Source of the DNA: Shinella fusca
GTDB lineage: Bacteria > Pseudomonadota > Alphaproteobacteria > Rhizobiales > Rhizobiaceae
NCBI RefSeq assembly: GCF_014203155.1
Contig: NZ_JACHIK010000008.1
Coordinates: 1-64,000 of the forward strand
Direction: 5' to 3'
DNA length: 64,000 nt
Positions 1 to 8,960 of the stretch are shown here, piece after piece. The notes below the pieces were generated by a model. It was given only the letters and a program-made list of their open reading frames with translations. It did not search any database and had not been told where the DNA came from. Each line of letters opens with the position of its first letter. Positions within the stretch are counted from its first letter, which is position 1. Both the position numbers and the translations under genes were made by a program.

Positions 1-69
1 ACAATGCGAAAACTCCTCACCATCCTCAACGCAATCATCCGCGACGGCAAACCATGGAAAAACGCTTGA
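1..69 (+). CDS. IS110-family transposase, C-terminal end (cut by window edge)
   Basis: The frame is open from the first base and ends at TGA 67-69, giving 22 residues that include KLLTILNAIIRDGKPW. This pattern (RKLLTILNA..RDGKPW) is the usual extreme C-terminus of IS110-family transposases, which are DEDD recombinases moving through circular intermediates. Only the tail is visible, so catalytic residues and completeness cannot be judged. The short tract after the stop codon leads straight into a palindromic repeat, which fits an IS inserted there. The family call rests on the tail motif alone. Confidence 0.6.
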   Translation, partial: TMRKLLTILNAIIRDGKPWKNA

Positions 70-89
70 CCACAAAGACAGTCGCTCTC
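1..89 (+). mobile_element. Right end of an IS110-like insertion sequence
   Basis: The sequence after the transposase stop codon (70-89) is short and non-coding and then passes into a chromosomal palindromic repeat without its usual left end. IS110 elements generally lack terminal inverted repeats, so the boundary near base 89 is inferred from where homology to the other repeat copies begins. The rest of the element lies outside the window. Confidence 0.4.
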
Positions 90-197
90 CCCGCAGGCGG
101 GGCGAAGGGAACAGGATGCACCGTTTTCCTCAAGCAATGCCGGTTCGCAGGGCAAGTCCCCTCTCCCCGCTTGCGGGGAAAGGGTTAGGGTGAGGGG
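90..197. repeat. RIME-like palindromic mosaic repeat, family A (left end missing)
   Basis: It holds two hairpins, one with the core CCCCGC-AG-GCGGGG and one with CCCCGC-TT-GCGGGG, joined by a spacer, and ends in GGTGAGGGG. The same architecture occurs at 5990-6130, 10950-11109 and 17771-17914. Those copies start with CCCCTCATCC or a close variant, which is absent here; the IS end takes its place. Confidence 0.65.
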
Positions 198-211
198 CAA
201 CCGCCACCGAC

Positions 212-2404
212 TTACATCGCGTTGAGCGGGCCGATGCCGAAGAACAGGGTCTCGCCGGAGGAATCGTCGACGCCGTCGTTGTCCGTCACGACGAAACCGT
301 TGCCGGCGGCGTCGATGGCAAAGCCCTCGACCTTGTCGACGACATAGCCGTTGCCGGCCTTGAGGTCGGGGATGAGGTCGCGGACCTCTTCCTTCCTCAC
401 CACCGGTAGTTCCCCGCCGAGCTTGGCCGGCTTCAGGTCGGCGAGCGCCACGCGATAGAGCTTCTTCAGCTTCGCGGCCGTGCCGATCAGGTTGTCGCGC
501 TCGATGATATAGGCGTGGTCGCCATGGGCCGCGATCTCCGAAAGGCCGACCCAGCCTTCCGCCGTCGTGTCGAGCGGATAGCGCACCGCACCCCATTCCT
601 TCGAGGAAGGCTTGTAGGAGACGAGCTTCACGAAGCCCTTCTCGTCGTCGCCCCATTCGCGCTGCATGGCCATCCAGAGGACCTCGTCGTCGCCTTCGCC
701 GACGCGGGTGATGCCCTCGAAGCCGAAGCGCTTCTCATGCGCCCGCAGCTCGGCGGGGATGGCGATCTCCCTGTCGATCTCGCCCTTCTCGTTCACATGG
801 AGGATGGCATGGGGAACGAGCTTGTCGGCATCGCCCTCGTTGGCGAGCCAGAAGCCGCCCTTCCCGCCCGGCGTCAGGCCTTCGCTGTCAAGCTTCTGGG
901 CGGGTGCGCCGTTGCGGGTGATGCGCAGCGCATCGACGATCTTCGCCGGCTTGGCCGTCGCGTCGATCGTGAAGATCGTCGGCTGCGCGGCGTAGAAGGA
1001 ATCGTTGACGGCATAGAGCATGCCCGGCTTGCCCTCGACCGGTGCGAGGCCGGAGAGCGCGCCGAAGCCGATCAGCTCGCCGTCCTTTTCCGTGGAGACG
1101 ATCTGCGGATAGGCCGCCTCGCCTTCGGCGCGCTCGTAGATCATGACATGCGAGCGGGCGCCGCCGTCTTCCACGAGGTCCGTCTCGTTGGCCGTTACCA
1201 GCAGGTTGCGGCCGGGGATGGCGACCGCACCTTCCGGGCCGATGCCCGACGGCAGGAGCTGGAGAAGCTCAGGCTCGGCGCCCGTATCCTCGTAGACGCC
1301 GACCACCGAGGCACGCTCCGCCAGCACGAAGAAGAGGTTGTCGTCGCCGAATTTCGCCGCCTCCAGGCCTTCCGGCTCGATGCCCTTCTTGTTGCGCTTG
1401 TCGGGATAGTGGCCGATCTTCGCCACCTCGCGTTCGAAGGACGCACCGCTCTCGTAGAGAACCTTGCCCTGCTTGTCGAAGATGGTGAAGCCGCGCGCGC
1501 CGCCCTTCCAGTCGCCTTCGTTGGCGACGACGAGGCGGTCGTCGTCCAGCCACTTCACGGCGTCGGGCTCGCGGGCGGCGTCCTTCATCTCGCCGGTGAA
1601 CGTCAGCGCACCGTCCTTCCTGGTGTCGATGCCTTCGAGGCTGACGGTGCCGGCGGAGAAATGCGTCTTCACGGCGCCCGTCCTGCCGTCGACGATGACG
1701 ATGTGGTTGTTCTCCTGAAGCGTGAGCGCCACTTCGTCGAGGCTGTTGAAGGAGACGAATTCCGGTTCCGGGTCGTCGCCGGCGATATCGGCAAGCCCGG
1801 TCAGCGCGACATGCCGGATCGAGCCGCAATCGACGACGCCGTCCTTGAGCGGGAGAAGAACGAGGTCGCCGGCCGGCATCTGCGGCAGATCGCCGTCATT
1901 GACCTCCTCGTCGCGCTCGTTTTCGATGGCGATGGCGGCGAGCGTCTTGTCCCTGTTGAGCGCGATGGAATCCGGCTGGCCGCCGAGATCGCAGGTCGCT
2001 TCCACTTTCCTCGTGGCGATATCCACCTGGGCGAGGATGCCGGAAGGCTTGGTAAAGCTCTCGCGCGTGTTGACGGCGACGAGCGCCTTGCCGGCGGCGA
2101 TGGTCACCGAGGTGGGCTCGCCGTCGAAGGGGACGATGCCGCCGGCCATCGGGGCCTTCGCGTCGGTGATGTCGATGAAGCCGATCGCCTTCAGCGGGCT
2201 GTCGGAATAGACGAGCGTGTTGCCGTCCTCGCTCGTCGCGATGATCTCGGACGAGGTGGGCGTCGCCTTGTCCTTGCCGTCCGGCAGGTTGTCGGCGACG
2301 GCGAAGGATGCAATGCGGTTGAATACGGGCTCGGCGCTGGCGGCGGGCGCCGCCGATGCGGCGAGGACCGCCGCGAGCGCGGCGGTGAGCGAACGGGTCT
2401 TCAT
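212..2404 (-). CDS. Exported phytase-like esterase (esterase-like activity of phytase family)
   Basis: A 730-residue exported protein. Residues 1-24 are a signal peptide (hydrophobic Ala/Leu core, cleavage after ASA). The N-terminal half looks like a beta-propeller (repeated strands such as LVYSDSPLKAIGFIDI and NHIVIVDGRTGAV). The C-terminal half (about 450-725) carries features of the phytase-like esterase domain, including GFGALSGLA, LDSEGLTPGGKGGFWLANE and FGFEGITRV. Such proteins are thought to release phosphate from organic phosphoesters in the periplasm; the exact substrate is unknown. ATG 2404 is the natural start because the signal peptide follows at once. A PHO-box-like site lies 53-70 bases upstream, supporting phosphate-starvation control. 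The gene stands alone. Confidence 0.8.
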   Translation of the reverse strand: MKTRSLTAALAAVLAASAAPAASAEPVFNRIASFAVADNLPDGKDKATPTSSEIIATSEDGNTLVYSDSPLKAIGFIDITDAKAPMAGGIVPFDGEPTSVTIAAGKALVAVNTRESFTKPSGILAQVDIATRKVEATCDLGGQPDSIALNRDKTLAAIAIENERDEEVNDGDLPQMPAGDLVLLPLKDGVVDCGSIRHVALTGLADIAGDDPEPEFVSFNSLDEVALTLQENNHIVIVDGRTGAVKTHFSAGTVSLEGIDTRKDGALTFTGEMKDAAREPDAVKWLDDDRLVVANEGDWKGGARGFTIFDKQGKVLYESGASFEREVAKIGHYPDKRNKKGIEPEGLEAAKFGDDNLFFVLAERASVVGVYEDTGAEPELLQLLPSGIGPEGAVAIPGRNLLVTANETDLVEDGGARSHVMIYERAEGEAAYPQIVSTEKDGELIGFGALSGLAPVEGKPGMLYAVNDSFYAAQPTIFTIDATAKPAKIVDALRITRNGAPAQKLDSEGLTPGGKGGFWLANEGDADKLVPHAILHVNEKGEIDREIAIPAELRAHEKRFGFEGITRVGEGDDEVLWMAMQREWGDDEKGFVKLVSYKPSSKEWGAVRYPLDTTAEGWVGLSEIAAHGDHAYIIERDNLIGTAAKLKKLYRVALADLKPAKLGGELPVVRKEEVRDLIPDLKAGNGYVVDKVEGFAIDAAGNGFVVTDNDGVDDSSGETLFFGIGPLNAM

Positions 2405-2456
2405 GAAAGCCTCCGGAATCCGGTTTCAAGGAACCCGGCGGTTCTGCGGCCTTCGT

Positions 2457-2474
2457 GTAACAGCCGCATGACAG
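2457..2474 (-). promoter_or_regulatory. Candidate PHO box (PhoB site) upstream of the phytase-like esterase
   Basis: On the minus strand the sequence reads CTGTCAT-GCGG-CTGTTAC. The first half matches the PhoB half-site CTGTCAT exactly, and the second half matches CTGTCAC with one change at the correct 11-bp period. It sits 53-70 bases before the start codon of a putative phosphoesterase, as expected for PhoB activation. No clear -10 element is visible downstream. Confidence 0.6.
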
Positions 2475-2495
2475 GCGGCCGTTCCTTGGCTCAAT

Positions 2496-2522
2496 AAAAA
2501 GGGGCCCGGAAAACCGGGCCCC
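2496..2522 (-). terminator. Rho-independent terminator (minus strand) downstream of hup
   Basis: A perfect 9-bp GC stem (GGGGCCCGG / CCGGGCCCC) with a 4-base loop is followed on the minus strand by five T residues. It would end transcripts coming from the hup side, about 150 bases past the hup stop codon, before the phytase-like gene's promoter. Confidence 0.8.
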
Positions 2523-2621
2523 GATCCTGAAATCCAGGATTTTGCGGCGGAGTGGATAACCGCTCTGCCCTGCAGCGCAGCGCGCCATGAATGACACATC
2601 AGGCGCTGCACGACATCGATA

Positions 2622-2667
2622 TGCCGCGTGATCCCTAAACCGCTTCCGACTTAGGGATCATGCGGCA
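2622..2667 (-). other. Long hairpin immediately downstream of hup
   Basis: The arms 2622-2638 and 2651-2667 form 17 pairs (one G-U) around a 12-base loop, starting 8 bases after the hup stop codon. There is no T-run next to it, so it is more likely a 3'-end stabiliser or attenuating structure than a terminator. The true terminator lies at 2496-2522. Confidence 0.5.
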
Positions 2668-2674
2668 CGAAGGA

Positions 2675-2950
2675 TCAGCCGTTGACGGCGTCCTTCAGGC
2701 CCTTGCCGGCCGAGAACTTCGGCACGTTGCGAGCCGGGATATCGATCTCGGCGCCGGTCGAAAGGTTGCGGCCCTTCGAAGCTTCGCGACGCGATACGGA
2801 GAAATTGCCGAAACCGACGAGACGAACGTCGCCACCGTTCTTGAGTTCGCCCTGGATCGTCTCGAAAACGGCGTCGACAGCCGATGCTGCGTCCGTCTTG
2901 GAGAGGCCGGACTTCTCAGCGACCGCGGATACGAGTTCATTCTTGTTCAT
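2675..2950 (-). CDS. hupB: DNA-binding protein HU
   Basis: A 91-residue histone-like nucleoid protein of the usual HU length. It starts MNKNELVSAVAEKSGLSK and has the GFGNFSVSRREASKGRNL arm region, followed by an IPA..VPKFSAGKGLKD C-terminus typical of rhizobial HU. It binds DNA as a dimer with little sequence preference and compacts the nucleoid. It lies downstream of lon on the same strand, separated by a terminator (3081-3109), so it has its own promoter in the 200-base gap. This is distinct from the IHF subunit at 33036-33374. Confidence 0.95.
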   Translation of the reverse strand: MNKNELVSAVAEKSGLSKTDAASAVDAVFETIQGELKNGGDVRLVGFGNFSVSRREASKGRNLSTGAEIDIPARNVPKFSAGKGLKDAVNG

Positions 2951-3080
2951 GTTTCCACCCCTTTCTTACGGTTTGAAACGACTCATACAAGTCGGGGGCA
3001 GAATACGCATCGCCCTTCGACCCGCAAGAATATTTCGCCGCAATCCCCTGAGAATCCGGGGTTTACACACGTTTTCAACG

Positions 3081-3109
3081 AAAAAGACCGGCCCGAAGGC
3101 CGGTCTTTC
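3081..3109 (-). terminator. lon terminator
   Basis: The stem AAGACCGGCC...GGCCGGTCTT is followed on the minus strand by a T-run, about 45 bases after the lon stop codon. Ts also follow on the plus strand, but no plus-strand gene ends here. Confidence 0.8.
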
Positions 3110-3151
3110 GCTTTTCCGCGCCGAAAACGCGGCAATGCGGGAGGCGAAGGC

Positions 3152-5575
3152 TCAGTGCGCGACGGCGCCTGCGCCCTCCTCGGACGATTCGACGGCAGGC
3201 ACCTTGGCCGCCTCGAGAGAGCCGTCCCATTCGATCGGCTCGGGCTTGCGCAGCAGCGCATGTTCGATGACCTCGCCCATGCGGGAGACCGGGACGATCT
3301 CCATGCTGTTCTTCACGTTGTCCGGAATATCCGCCAGATCCTTGGCGTTTTCTTCCGGGATCAGCACCTTCTTGATGCCGCCGCGAAGGGCTGCGAGCAG
3401 CTTCTCCTTGAGACCGCCGATCGGCAGGACCCGGCCGCGCAGCGTCACCTCGCCCGTCATCGCGATGTCCTTCGAGACCGGGATGCCGGTCATGATGGAC
3501 ACGATGGCGGTCGCCATGGCGATGCCGGCCGACGGGCCGTCCTTGGGCGTCGCGCCTTCCGGAACGTGGACGTGGATGTCCGTCTTGTCGAAGCGCGGCG
3601 GCTCGATGCCGAAATCGACGGCGCGCGAGCGGACATAGGAGGCCGCCGCCGAGATCGATTCCTTCATCACGTCCTTGAGGTTGCCGGTCACCGTCATGCG
3701 GCCCTTGCCACCCGGCAGGCTGACGCCTTCGATGGTGAGCAGCTCGCCGCCGACTTCCGTCCAGGCAAGGCCCGTGACGACACCGACCTGATCCTCGCGC
3801 TCGGCTTCGCCGTGGCGGAAGCGCGGAACGCCGAGGAAGTCGTGGATGTTCTCCGCCGTGACCTCGACCTTCTTCGCCTTGCCCTTGATGATCTCGGTGA
3901 CCGCCTTGCGGGCGAGCTTCATCAGTTCACGCTCGAAGTTACGAACGCCCGCCTCGCGGGTGTACTGCTGGATAACCGCCATCAGCGCGCCGTCGGTGAC
4001 CGAGAATTCCTTCGGCTGCAGCGCGTGGTCGCGGATCGCCTTGGGCAAGAGGTGCCTTTTGGCGATTTCCAGCTTTTCCTCTTCCGTGTAGCCGGCGATG
4101 CGGATCACTTCCATGCGGTCCATGAGGGGCGCGGGAATGTTCAGCGTATTCGCCGTCGTCACGAACATGACGTTGGAGAGATCGTATTCGACTTCCAGGT
4201 AGTGGTCCATGAAGGTCGAGTTCTGTTCCGGGTCCAGCACCTCAAGCAGGGCCGAAGACGGGTCGCCGCGGAAGTCCATGCCCATCTTGTCGATCTCGTC
4301 GAGCAGGAAGAGCGGGTTGGACTTCTTCGCCTTCTTCATCGACTGGATGACCTTGCCGGGCATCGAGCCGATATAGGTGCGGCGGTGACCGCGGATCTCG
4401 GCCTCGTCCCGCACGCCGCCGAGCGCCATGCGGACATATTCGCGGCCCGTCGCCTTGGCGATGGATTTCGCAAGCGAGGTCTTGCCGACGCCCGGAGGGC
4501 CGACGAGGCAAAGGATCGGGCCCTTGATCTTGTTGGACCGGGCCTGCACGGCGAGGTACTCGACGATGCGCTCCTTGACCTTGTCGAGGCCGAAATGATC
4601 CTCGTCGAGGATCTTTTCCGCGTTGTTGAGGTCGGTCTTGATCTTCGACTTCTTGCCCCACGGAATGCCCGTCAGCCAGTCGAGATAGTTGCGCACGACG
4701 GTGGCTTCGGCCGACATCGGGCTCATCTGGCGCAGCTTCTTGAGCTCGGCGTCCGCCTTCTCGCGGGCCTCCTTCGAGAGCTTGGCCTTGGCGATCTTCT
4801 CTTCCAGTTCGGCCATCTCGTCGCGGCCGTCCTCGCCGTCGCCGAGCTCCTTCTGGATCGCCTTCATCTGTTCGTTGAGGTAGTACTCGCGCTGGGTCTT
4901 CTCCATCTGGCGTTTTACACGCGAGCGGATTCTCTTCTCGACCTGCAGGACGGAGATTTCTCCTTCCATGAAGCCGAGCGCCTTTTCAAGGCGCAGCTTC
5001 ACGCTCGTCGTCTCCAGCATTTCCTGCTTCTCGACGATCTTGATGGAGAGGTGCGAAGCGACCGTGTCGGCGAGCTTCGAGTAGTCCTCGATCTGGCTCG
5101 CGGCGCCGACGACCTCGGGCGAGATCTTCTTGTTGAGCTTCACATAGTTCTCGAACTCGGAGACGACCGAGCGCGACAGCGCCTCGATCTCCACCGGGTC
5201 CTCTTCCGGCTCGGCCAGCACATGGGCCGTCGCCTCGTAGAATTCCTCGCGGTCGGTATAGCCGTCGATCTCGGCGCGCGCGCGGCCTTCGACCAGCACC
5301 TTGACGGTGCCGTCGGGCAGCTTGAGGAGCTGGAGAACGTTGGCGACGGTGCCGATGCGGTAGATGGCGTCGGTCTCCGGGTCGTCGTCGGAGGCGTTGA
5401 TCTGGGTGGCAAGCATGATCTGCCTGTCGGTGCCCATCACCTCTTCCAGCGCGCGGATCGACTTCTCGCGACCGACGAACAGCGGCACGATCATATGCGG
5501 GAACACCACGATGTCGCGCAGGGGCAGGACCGGGAAAGCGGTCGATTCGTGCGGCGCAGACGTCTTCTTCGTCAT
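3152..5575 (-). CDS. lon: ATP-dependent protease Lon
   Basis: An 807-residue cytosolic AAA+ serine protease that degrades misfolded and short-lived regulatory proteins. The N-terminal substrate domain begins [22 protein letters not shown]. The Walker A motif GPPGVGKT has its lysine at about residue 365. The protease domain carries the Ser-Lys dyad, Ser682 in DGPSAG and Lys725 in [11 protein letters not shown] chose ATG 5575 ([11 protein letters not shown]) because it follows a GAAAGGAA ribosome site; the frame stays open 28 codons further upstream without Lon similarity. The last 30 residues are Ala/Glu-rich. Lon lies next to clpX and clpP, a standard rhizobial arrangement. Confidence 0.97.
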   Translation of the reverse strand: MTKKTSAPHESTAFPVLPLRDIVVFPHMIVPLFVGREKSIRALEEVMGTDRQIMLATQINASDDDPETDAIYRIGTVANVLQLLKLPDGTVKVLVEGRARAEIDGYTDREEFYEATAHVLAEPEEDPVEIEALSRSVVSEFENYVKLNKKISPEVVGAASQIEDYSKLADTVASHLSIKIVEKQEMLETTSVKLRLEKALGFMEGEISVLQVEKRIRSRVKRQMEKTQREYYLNEQMKAIQKELGDGEDGRDEMAELEEKIAKAKLSKEAREKADAELKKLRQMSPMSAEATVVRNYLDWLTGIPWGKKSKIKTDLNNAEKILDEDHFGLDKVKERIVEYLAVQARSNKIKGPILCLVGPPGVGKTSLAKSIAKATGREYVRMALGGVRDEAEIRGHRRTYIGSMPGKVIQSMKKAKKSNPLFLLDEIDKMGMDFRGDPSSALLEVLDPEQNSTFMDHYLEVEYDLSNVMFVTTANTLNIPAPLMDRMEVIRIAGYTEEEKLEIAKRHLLPKAIRDHALQPKEFSVTDGALMAVIQQYTREAGVRNFERELMKLARKAVTEIIKGKAKKVEVTAENIHDFLGVPRFRHGEAEREDQVGVVTGLAWTEVGGELLTIEGVSLPGGKGRMTVTGNLKDVMKESISAAASYVRSRAVDFGIEPPRFDKTDIHVHVPEGATPKDGPSAGIAMATAIVSIMTGIPVSKDIAMTGEVTLRGRVLPIGGLKEKLLAALRGGIKKVLIPEENAKDLADIPDNVKNSMEIVPVSRMGEVIEHALLRKPEPIEWDGSLEAAKVPAVESSEEGAGAVAH

Positions 5576-5948
5576 GTCATTTCCTTTCAAACGTCCCGTT
5601 TCCGGGAACCGGACCGATCGGTGCTTGGGCTCACCGGGCCGGCGATCTTTTCCACCCACAAGTGGCGTGCGGTTAACGCTTTTTCAAGTACGGCCGCGGA
5701 GTGCCCCACCTCGCGGCGGACCGGATATGCGCTCACATGGAGAAAGCCTAGCCTGCGGCCCTGTCGCGGAACTTGCGGCCTTCTTCCGGCAAGACCGCCG
5801 GAGCATACGCGAGACAGAATCGAAGTCTTCCATTCTGGCGTGGCGCGCATCGTTTCGCAACGGCGCGCCAAAGCAGCGGAAGGTTGCGCATCATGCCCCT
5901 TCCCCCGGCGAACGACCAGTCACGAAATGTCGCTAGGCGGCTCACACG
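5576..5948. other. Intergenic region upstream of lon
   Basis: No convincing gene is present. It must hold the lon promoter. On the minus strand a CTTGAA hexamer (5683-5688), the -35 sequence of RpoH promoters, occurs about 110 bases upstream of the lon start, but no good RpoH -10 follows at 16-17 bases, so heat-shock control is only a possibility. Several frames stay open, as usual in high-GC DNA, without any recognisable protein. Confidence 0.4.
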
Positions 5949-5970
5949 AAAAGACCCGCCGCAGCGGGTC
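5949..5970 (-). terminator. clpX terminator
   Basis: The stem GACCCGC-CGCA-GCGGGTC is followed on the minus strand by TTTT. It lies about 180 bases after the clpX stop codon; the palindromic repeat at 5990-6130 sits between the gene and this terminator. Confidence 0.7.
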
Positions 5971-5989
5971 CCGGACCGTCGGCAAACAG

Positions 5990-6130
5990 CCCCTCATCCG
6001 CCTGCCGGCACCTTCTCCCCGCAAGCGGGGCGAAGGGAAAGGATGCCGGGGCTTCGCGAAACCGGAAACCGGTTCGGCATTCCCCTTCTCCCCGCTTGCG
6101 GGGAGAAGGTCGCGGCAGCGGGATGAGGGG
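5990..6130. repeat. RIME-like palindromic mosaic repeat, family A (complete)
   Basis: A 141-bp element bounded by the inverted ends CCCCTCATCC and GGATGAGGGG. Two hairpins with CCCCGC/GCGGGG cores (CTTCTCCCCGC type) flank a variable middle. It occupies most of the 3' untranslated region of clpX. Related copies are at 90-197, 10950-11109 and 17771-17914. Confidence 0.8.
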
Positions 6131-6146
6131 CCGTTCCGCCAGCCGG

Positions 6147-7424
6147 TCAGGCCGAAACGTTGGCCTTCTCTTCGGAGCGCTCCGAGTAGATGTAGAGCGG
6201 ACGGGCCGCGCCCTTGACCACCTCGTCGGAGATGACGACTTCGCGCACGCCTTCCAGCGTCGGCAGCTCGAACATCGTGTCGAGCAGGATCTTCTCCATG
6301 ATCGAGCGAAGGCCGCGGGCGCCGGTCTTGCGGACGATCGCCTTGCGGGCGATCTCGCGCAGCGCGTCCTCGTGGAAGGTGAGCTCCACGTCTTCCATCT
6401 CGAACAGGCGCTGGTACTGCTTGACGAGCGCGTTCTTCGGCTCGGACAGGATCTGGATCAGCGCGTCCTCGTCGAGATCCTCCAGCGTCGCCAGCACGGG
6501 CAGACGGCCGATGAACTCGGGGATGAGGCCGAACTTGACCAGGTCTTCCGGCTCCAGTTCGCGCAGGACCTCGCCGACGCGGCGGTCTTCCGGCGCACGC
6601 ACCGTCGCGCCGAAGCCGATGGAGGTCTTCTCGCCGCGGGCGGAGATGATCTTGTCGAGGCCGGCGAAGGCGCCGCCGCAGATGAACAGGATGTTCGTCG
6701 TGTCGACCTGCAGGAATTCCTGCTGCGGATGCTTGCGGCCGCCCTGCGGGGGAACGGAAGCGACCGTGCCTTCCATGATCTTCAGAAGCGCCTGCTGCAC
6801 GCCCTCGCCCGACACGTCCCGCGTGATGGACGGATTGTCGGACTTGCGCGAGATCTTGTCGACTTCGTCGATATAGACGATGCCGCGCTGGGCACGCTCG
6901 ACATTGTAGTCGGCCGCCTGCAGGAGCTTGAGGATGATGTTCTCCACGTCCTCGCCGACGTAACCGGCTTCGGTCAGCGTCGTGGCGTCGGCCATGGTGA
7001 AGGGCACGTCGATGATGCGGGCGAGCGTCTGGGCGAGGTAGGTCTTGCCGCAGCCCGTGGGGCCGACCAGCATGATGTTCGACTTCGCCAGTTCCACGTC
7101 CGAGCCCTTGGCGGCATGCGCCAGGCGCTTGTAGTGGTTGTGCACCGCGACCGACAGGATGCGCTTGGCCTGCTGCTGGCCGATGACGTATTCGTCGAGG
7201 ACCTTGATGATATCCTGGGGCGTGGGAACGCCGTCGCGGGATTTCACCATCGAGGTCTTGTTCTCTTCGCGGATGATGTCCATGCACAGTTCGACGCATT
7301 CATCGCAGATGAACACCGTCGGTCCGGCAATCAGCTTGCGGACCTCGTGCTGGCTCTTGCCGCAGAAGGAGCAGTAAAGGGTATTCTTGGAGTCGCCGCC
7401 GTTGCTGCCGCTGACCTTGCTCAT
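6147..7424 (-). CDS. clpX: ATP-dependent Clp protease ATP-binding subunit ClpX
   Basis: A 425-residue hexameric unfoldase that feeds substrates to ClpP. The N-terminal zinc-binding domain has C18-x2-C21 and C40-x2-C43. Walker A is GPTGCGKT at 121-128 and Walker B is [10 protein letters not shown]. The [13 protein letters not shown] and GFGAT pore-loop regions and the C-terminal [17 protein letters not shown] sensor-2 helix are intact. ATG 7424 ([10 protein letters not shown]) follows a GGAAGGAAA ribosome site; 31 upstream in-frame codons are not ClpX-like. clpP lies 293 bases upstream on the same strand. Confidence 0.97.
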   Translation of the reverse strand: MSKVSGSNGGDSKNTLYCSFCGKSQHEVRKLIAGPTVFICDECVELCMDIIREENKTSMVKSRDGVPTPQDIIKVLDEYVIGQQQAKRILSVAVHNHYKRLAHAAKGSDVELAKSNIMLVGPTGCGKTYLAQTLARIIDVPFTMADATTLTEAGYVGEDVENIILKLLQAADYNVERAQRGIVYIDEVDKISRKSDNPSITRDVSGEGVQQALLKIMEGTVASVPPQGGRKHPQQEFLQVDTTNILFICGGAFAGLDKIISARGEKTSIGFGATVRAPEDRRVGEVLRELEPEDLVKFGLIPEFIGRLPVLATLEDLDEDALIQILSEPKNALVKQYQRLFEMEDVELTFHEDALREIARKAIVRKTGARGLRSIMEKILLDTMFELPTLEGVREVVISDEVVKGAARPLYIYSERSEEKANVSA

Positions 7425-7717
7425 ATCACTTTCCTTCCAGCACGCCGCCCATTCCTTGCGGAAGATGGCCGGACCACTCAAACCGCCCTTGCCGGAACCG
7501 CTCGCGCCATCCGTCAAAGGCTCCAGGGGTACTGACCGGAAAAGGGGCTGGGCCCCAGACCCGGTGGCAACGAATCCCCCACCGAAATACCGAATGCTAG
7601 GCTGTCACAAATCAACATAGCATTAACGGCCAATATTACCGCCTTTGCCGGGCGGATAAAGCCCCGTGGACCTTACAAATGTGTCACAATAGCTTCATCC
7701 GCGGCAAAACCATGACC

Positions 7718-8350
7718 TTACGCTGCGTCAGGTCCTTCGACCGCTTCGCGGCTCGTGATGACGCGGTCGACGAGGCCCCAGTCCTTCGCCTCGTCCGCGC
7801 TCATGAAATGGTCGCGGTCGAGCGTCTGCTCGACTTCCTCGTAGGTGCGCCCGCAATGCTTGACGTAGACCTCATTCAGCTTGCGCTTCATCTTGAGGAT
7901 GTCCTTGGCGTGGCGCTCGATGTCCGAGGCCTGGCCCTGGAAGCCGCCGGAGGGCTGGTGCACCATGATGCGGGCGTTCGGCGTGGCAAAGCGCATGTCC
8001 TTGTGGCCGGCGGCCAGAAGCAGCGAGCCCATCGAGGCGGCCTGGCCGATGCACAGCGTCGAGACGGCCGGCTTGATGAACTGCATCGTGTCGTAGATCG
8101 CCATGCCGGAGGTGACGACACCGCCCGGCGAATTGATGTAGAGCGCGATCTCCTTCTTCGGGTTCTCCGCCTCGAGGAAGAGAAGCTGCGCGCAGACGAG
8201 CGTGGCGATATGGTCCTCGACGGGACCCGTCAGGAAGATGATGCGCTCCTTCAGGAGGCGCGAATAGATGTCGTAGGAACGCTCGCCGCGGTTGGTCTGC
8301 TCGACGACCATCGGCACCAGAGCCATGGCGGTATCTACGGGATTTGTCAT
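7718..8350 (-). CDS. clpP: ATP-dependent Clp protease proteolytic subunit ClpP
   Basis: A 210-residue serine peptidase forming the double-heptamer chamber used with ClpX. The catalytic triad is Ser106 (GQAASMG), His131 (IMVHQPSGG) and Asp180 (LDRDHFM). The length and the ALYINSPGG strand are standard. The start ATG 8350 gives [19 protein letters not shown], the short propeptide seen in rhizobial ClpP1. It probably has its own promoter in 8351-8573, since the next upstream genes form a separate toxin-antitoxin unit. Confidence 0.96.
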   Translation of the reverse strand: MTNPVDTAMALVPMVVEQTNRGERSYDIYSRLLKERIIFLTGPVEDHIATLVCAQLLFLEAENPKKEIALYINSPGGVVTSGMAIYDTMQFIKPAVSTLCIGQAASMGSLLLAAGHKDMRFATPNARIMVHQPSGGFQGQASDIERHAKDILKMKRKLNEVYVKHCGRTYEEVEQTLDRDHFMSADEAKDWGLVDRVITSREAVEGPDAA

Positions 8351-8573
8351 GTCAATCCTTCATCTCAAGTGGCCCTGAAACCCGTCGCAAGCGTTGGGAA
8401 TCAGCAAGTTTCGTCCTCCCTACATAGAGTGTCAGGGTATCGGACTTCAAGACGGCCGCATGTTTTGCGGCGCTCTATGCCAGAATGCGGTTAACCGGCG
8501 CGCGGCCGAAGCGCGGATTTCCACAAGCGGATGGCGGACAGGGTGAAGGAAGGGTGAATCCTGCCGGGCAGGA

Positions 8574-8960
8574 TCACACGAGGCGGATCGGGCCGGGATA
8601 GGACGCCAGACGCCGGTCTGCGGTCAGTAGCAGGAGACCCTCGGTTCGCGCCTGGGCGACGAGCATGCGGTCGAAAGGATCGGCGTGAATGGCCGGCAGG
8701 TCCGCCACCGCAACCGCGTGCGCGGCATTGATCGGCAATTCCTCGTAGCCGTTTTCGAGGAGGCCGCGCCGGACAAGGGACGCATCGGCCGAGAAATCAT
8801 GCCGGTTCAGAGCCTGCTTGATCGCGATTTCCCAAATGCTTGCGGCACTGAAAACCAGCAGGTTATCCTCGTCGGCCATCAAGGAGACCGCCTCGGCGCT
8901 GAGGCGTTCAGGCCCTTCGGCGGCCCAGATCAGGAGATGGGTATCGATCAGCAGCCTCAT
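8574..8960 (-). CDS. VapC-type PIN-domain toxin
   Basis: A 128-residue PIN nuclease. The acidic active-site residues are in place: Asp6 (LLIDTHLL), Glu in SIWEIAIK, Asp in ADPFDRMLVAQA, and Asp in LLTADRRL. VapC toxins cleave tRNA or rRNA and stop translation when not bound by antitoxin. The ATG overlaps the antitoxin's TGA (ATGA), showing translational coupling. It is the second gene of a two-gene operon with the Phd-like antitoxin. Confidence 0.85.
   Translation of the reverse strand: MRLLIDTHLLIWAAEGPERLSAEAVSLMADEDNLLVFSAASIWEIAIKQALNRHDFSADASLVRRGLLENGYEELPINAAHAVAVADLPAIHADPFDRMLVAQARTEGLLLLTADRRLASYPGPIRLV

Noticed and set aside
82-200. CRISPR array from the repeated GC palindromes
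   Set aside because: The hairpin repeats are dispersed single elements with no regular spacers and no cas genes in the window.
515-2497. Long plus-strand open frame opposite the phytase-like gene
   Set aside because: It is a third-position GC shadow: the composition is Arg/Asp/Val/Leu-rich without domains, while the minus strand encodes a clear exported protein.
2660-6217. 1185-codon plus-strand open frame covering hup and lon
   Set aside because: It lies opposite two conserved genes, runs through terminators and a repeat, and has no recognisable domain.
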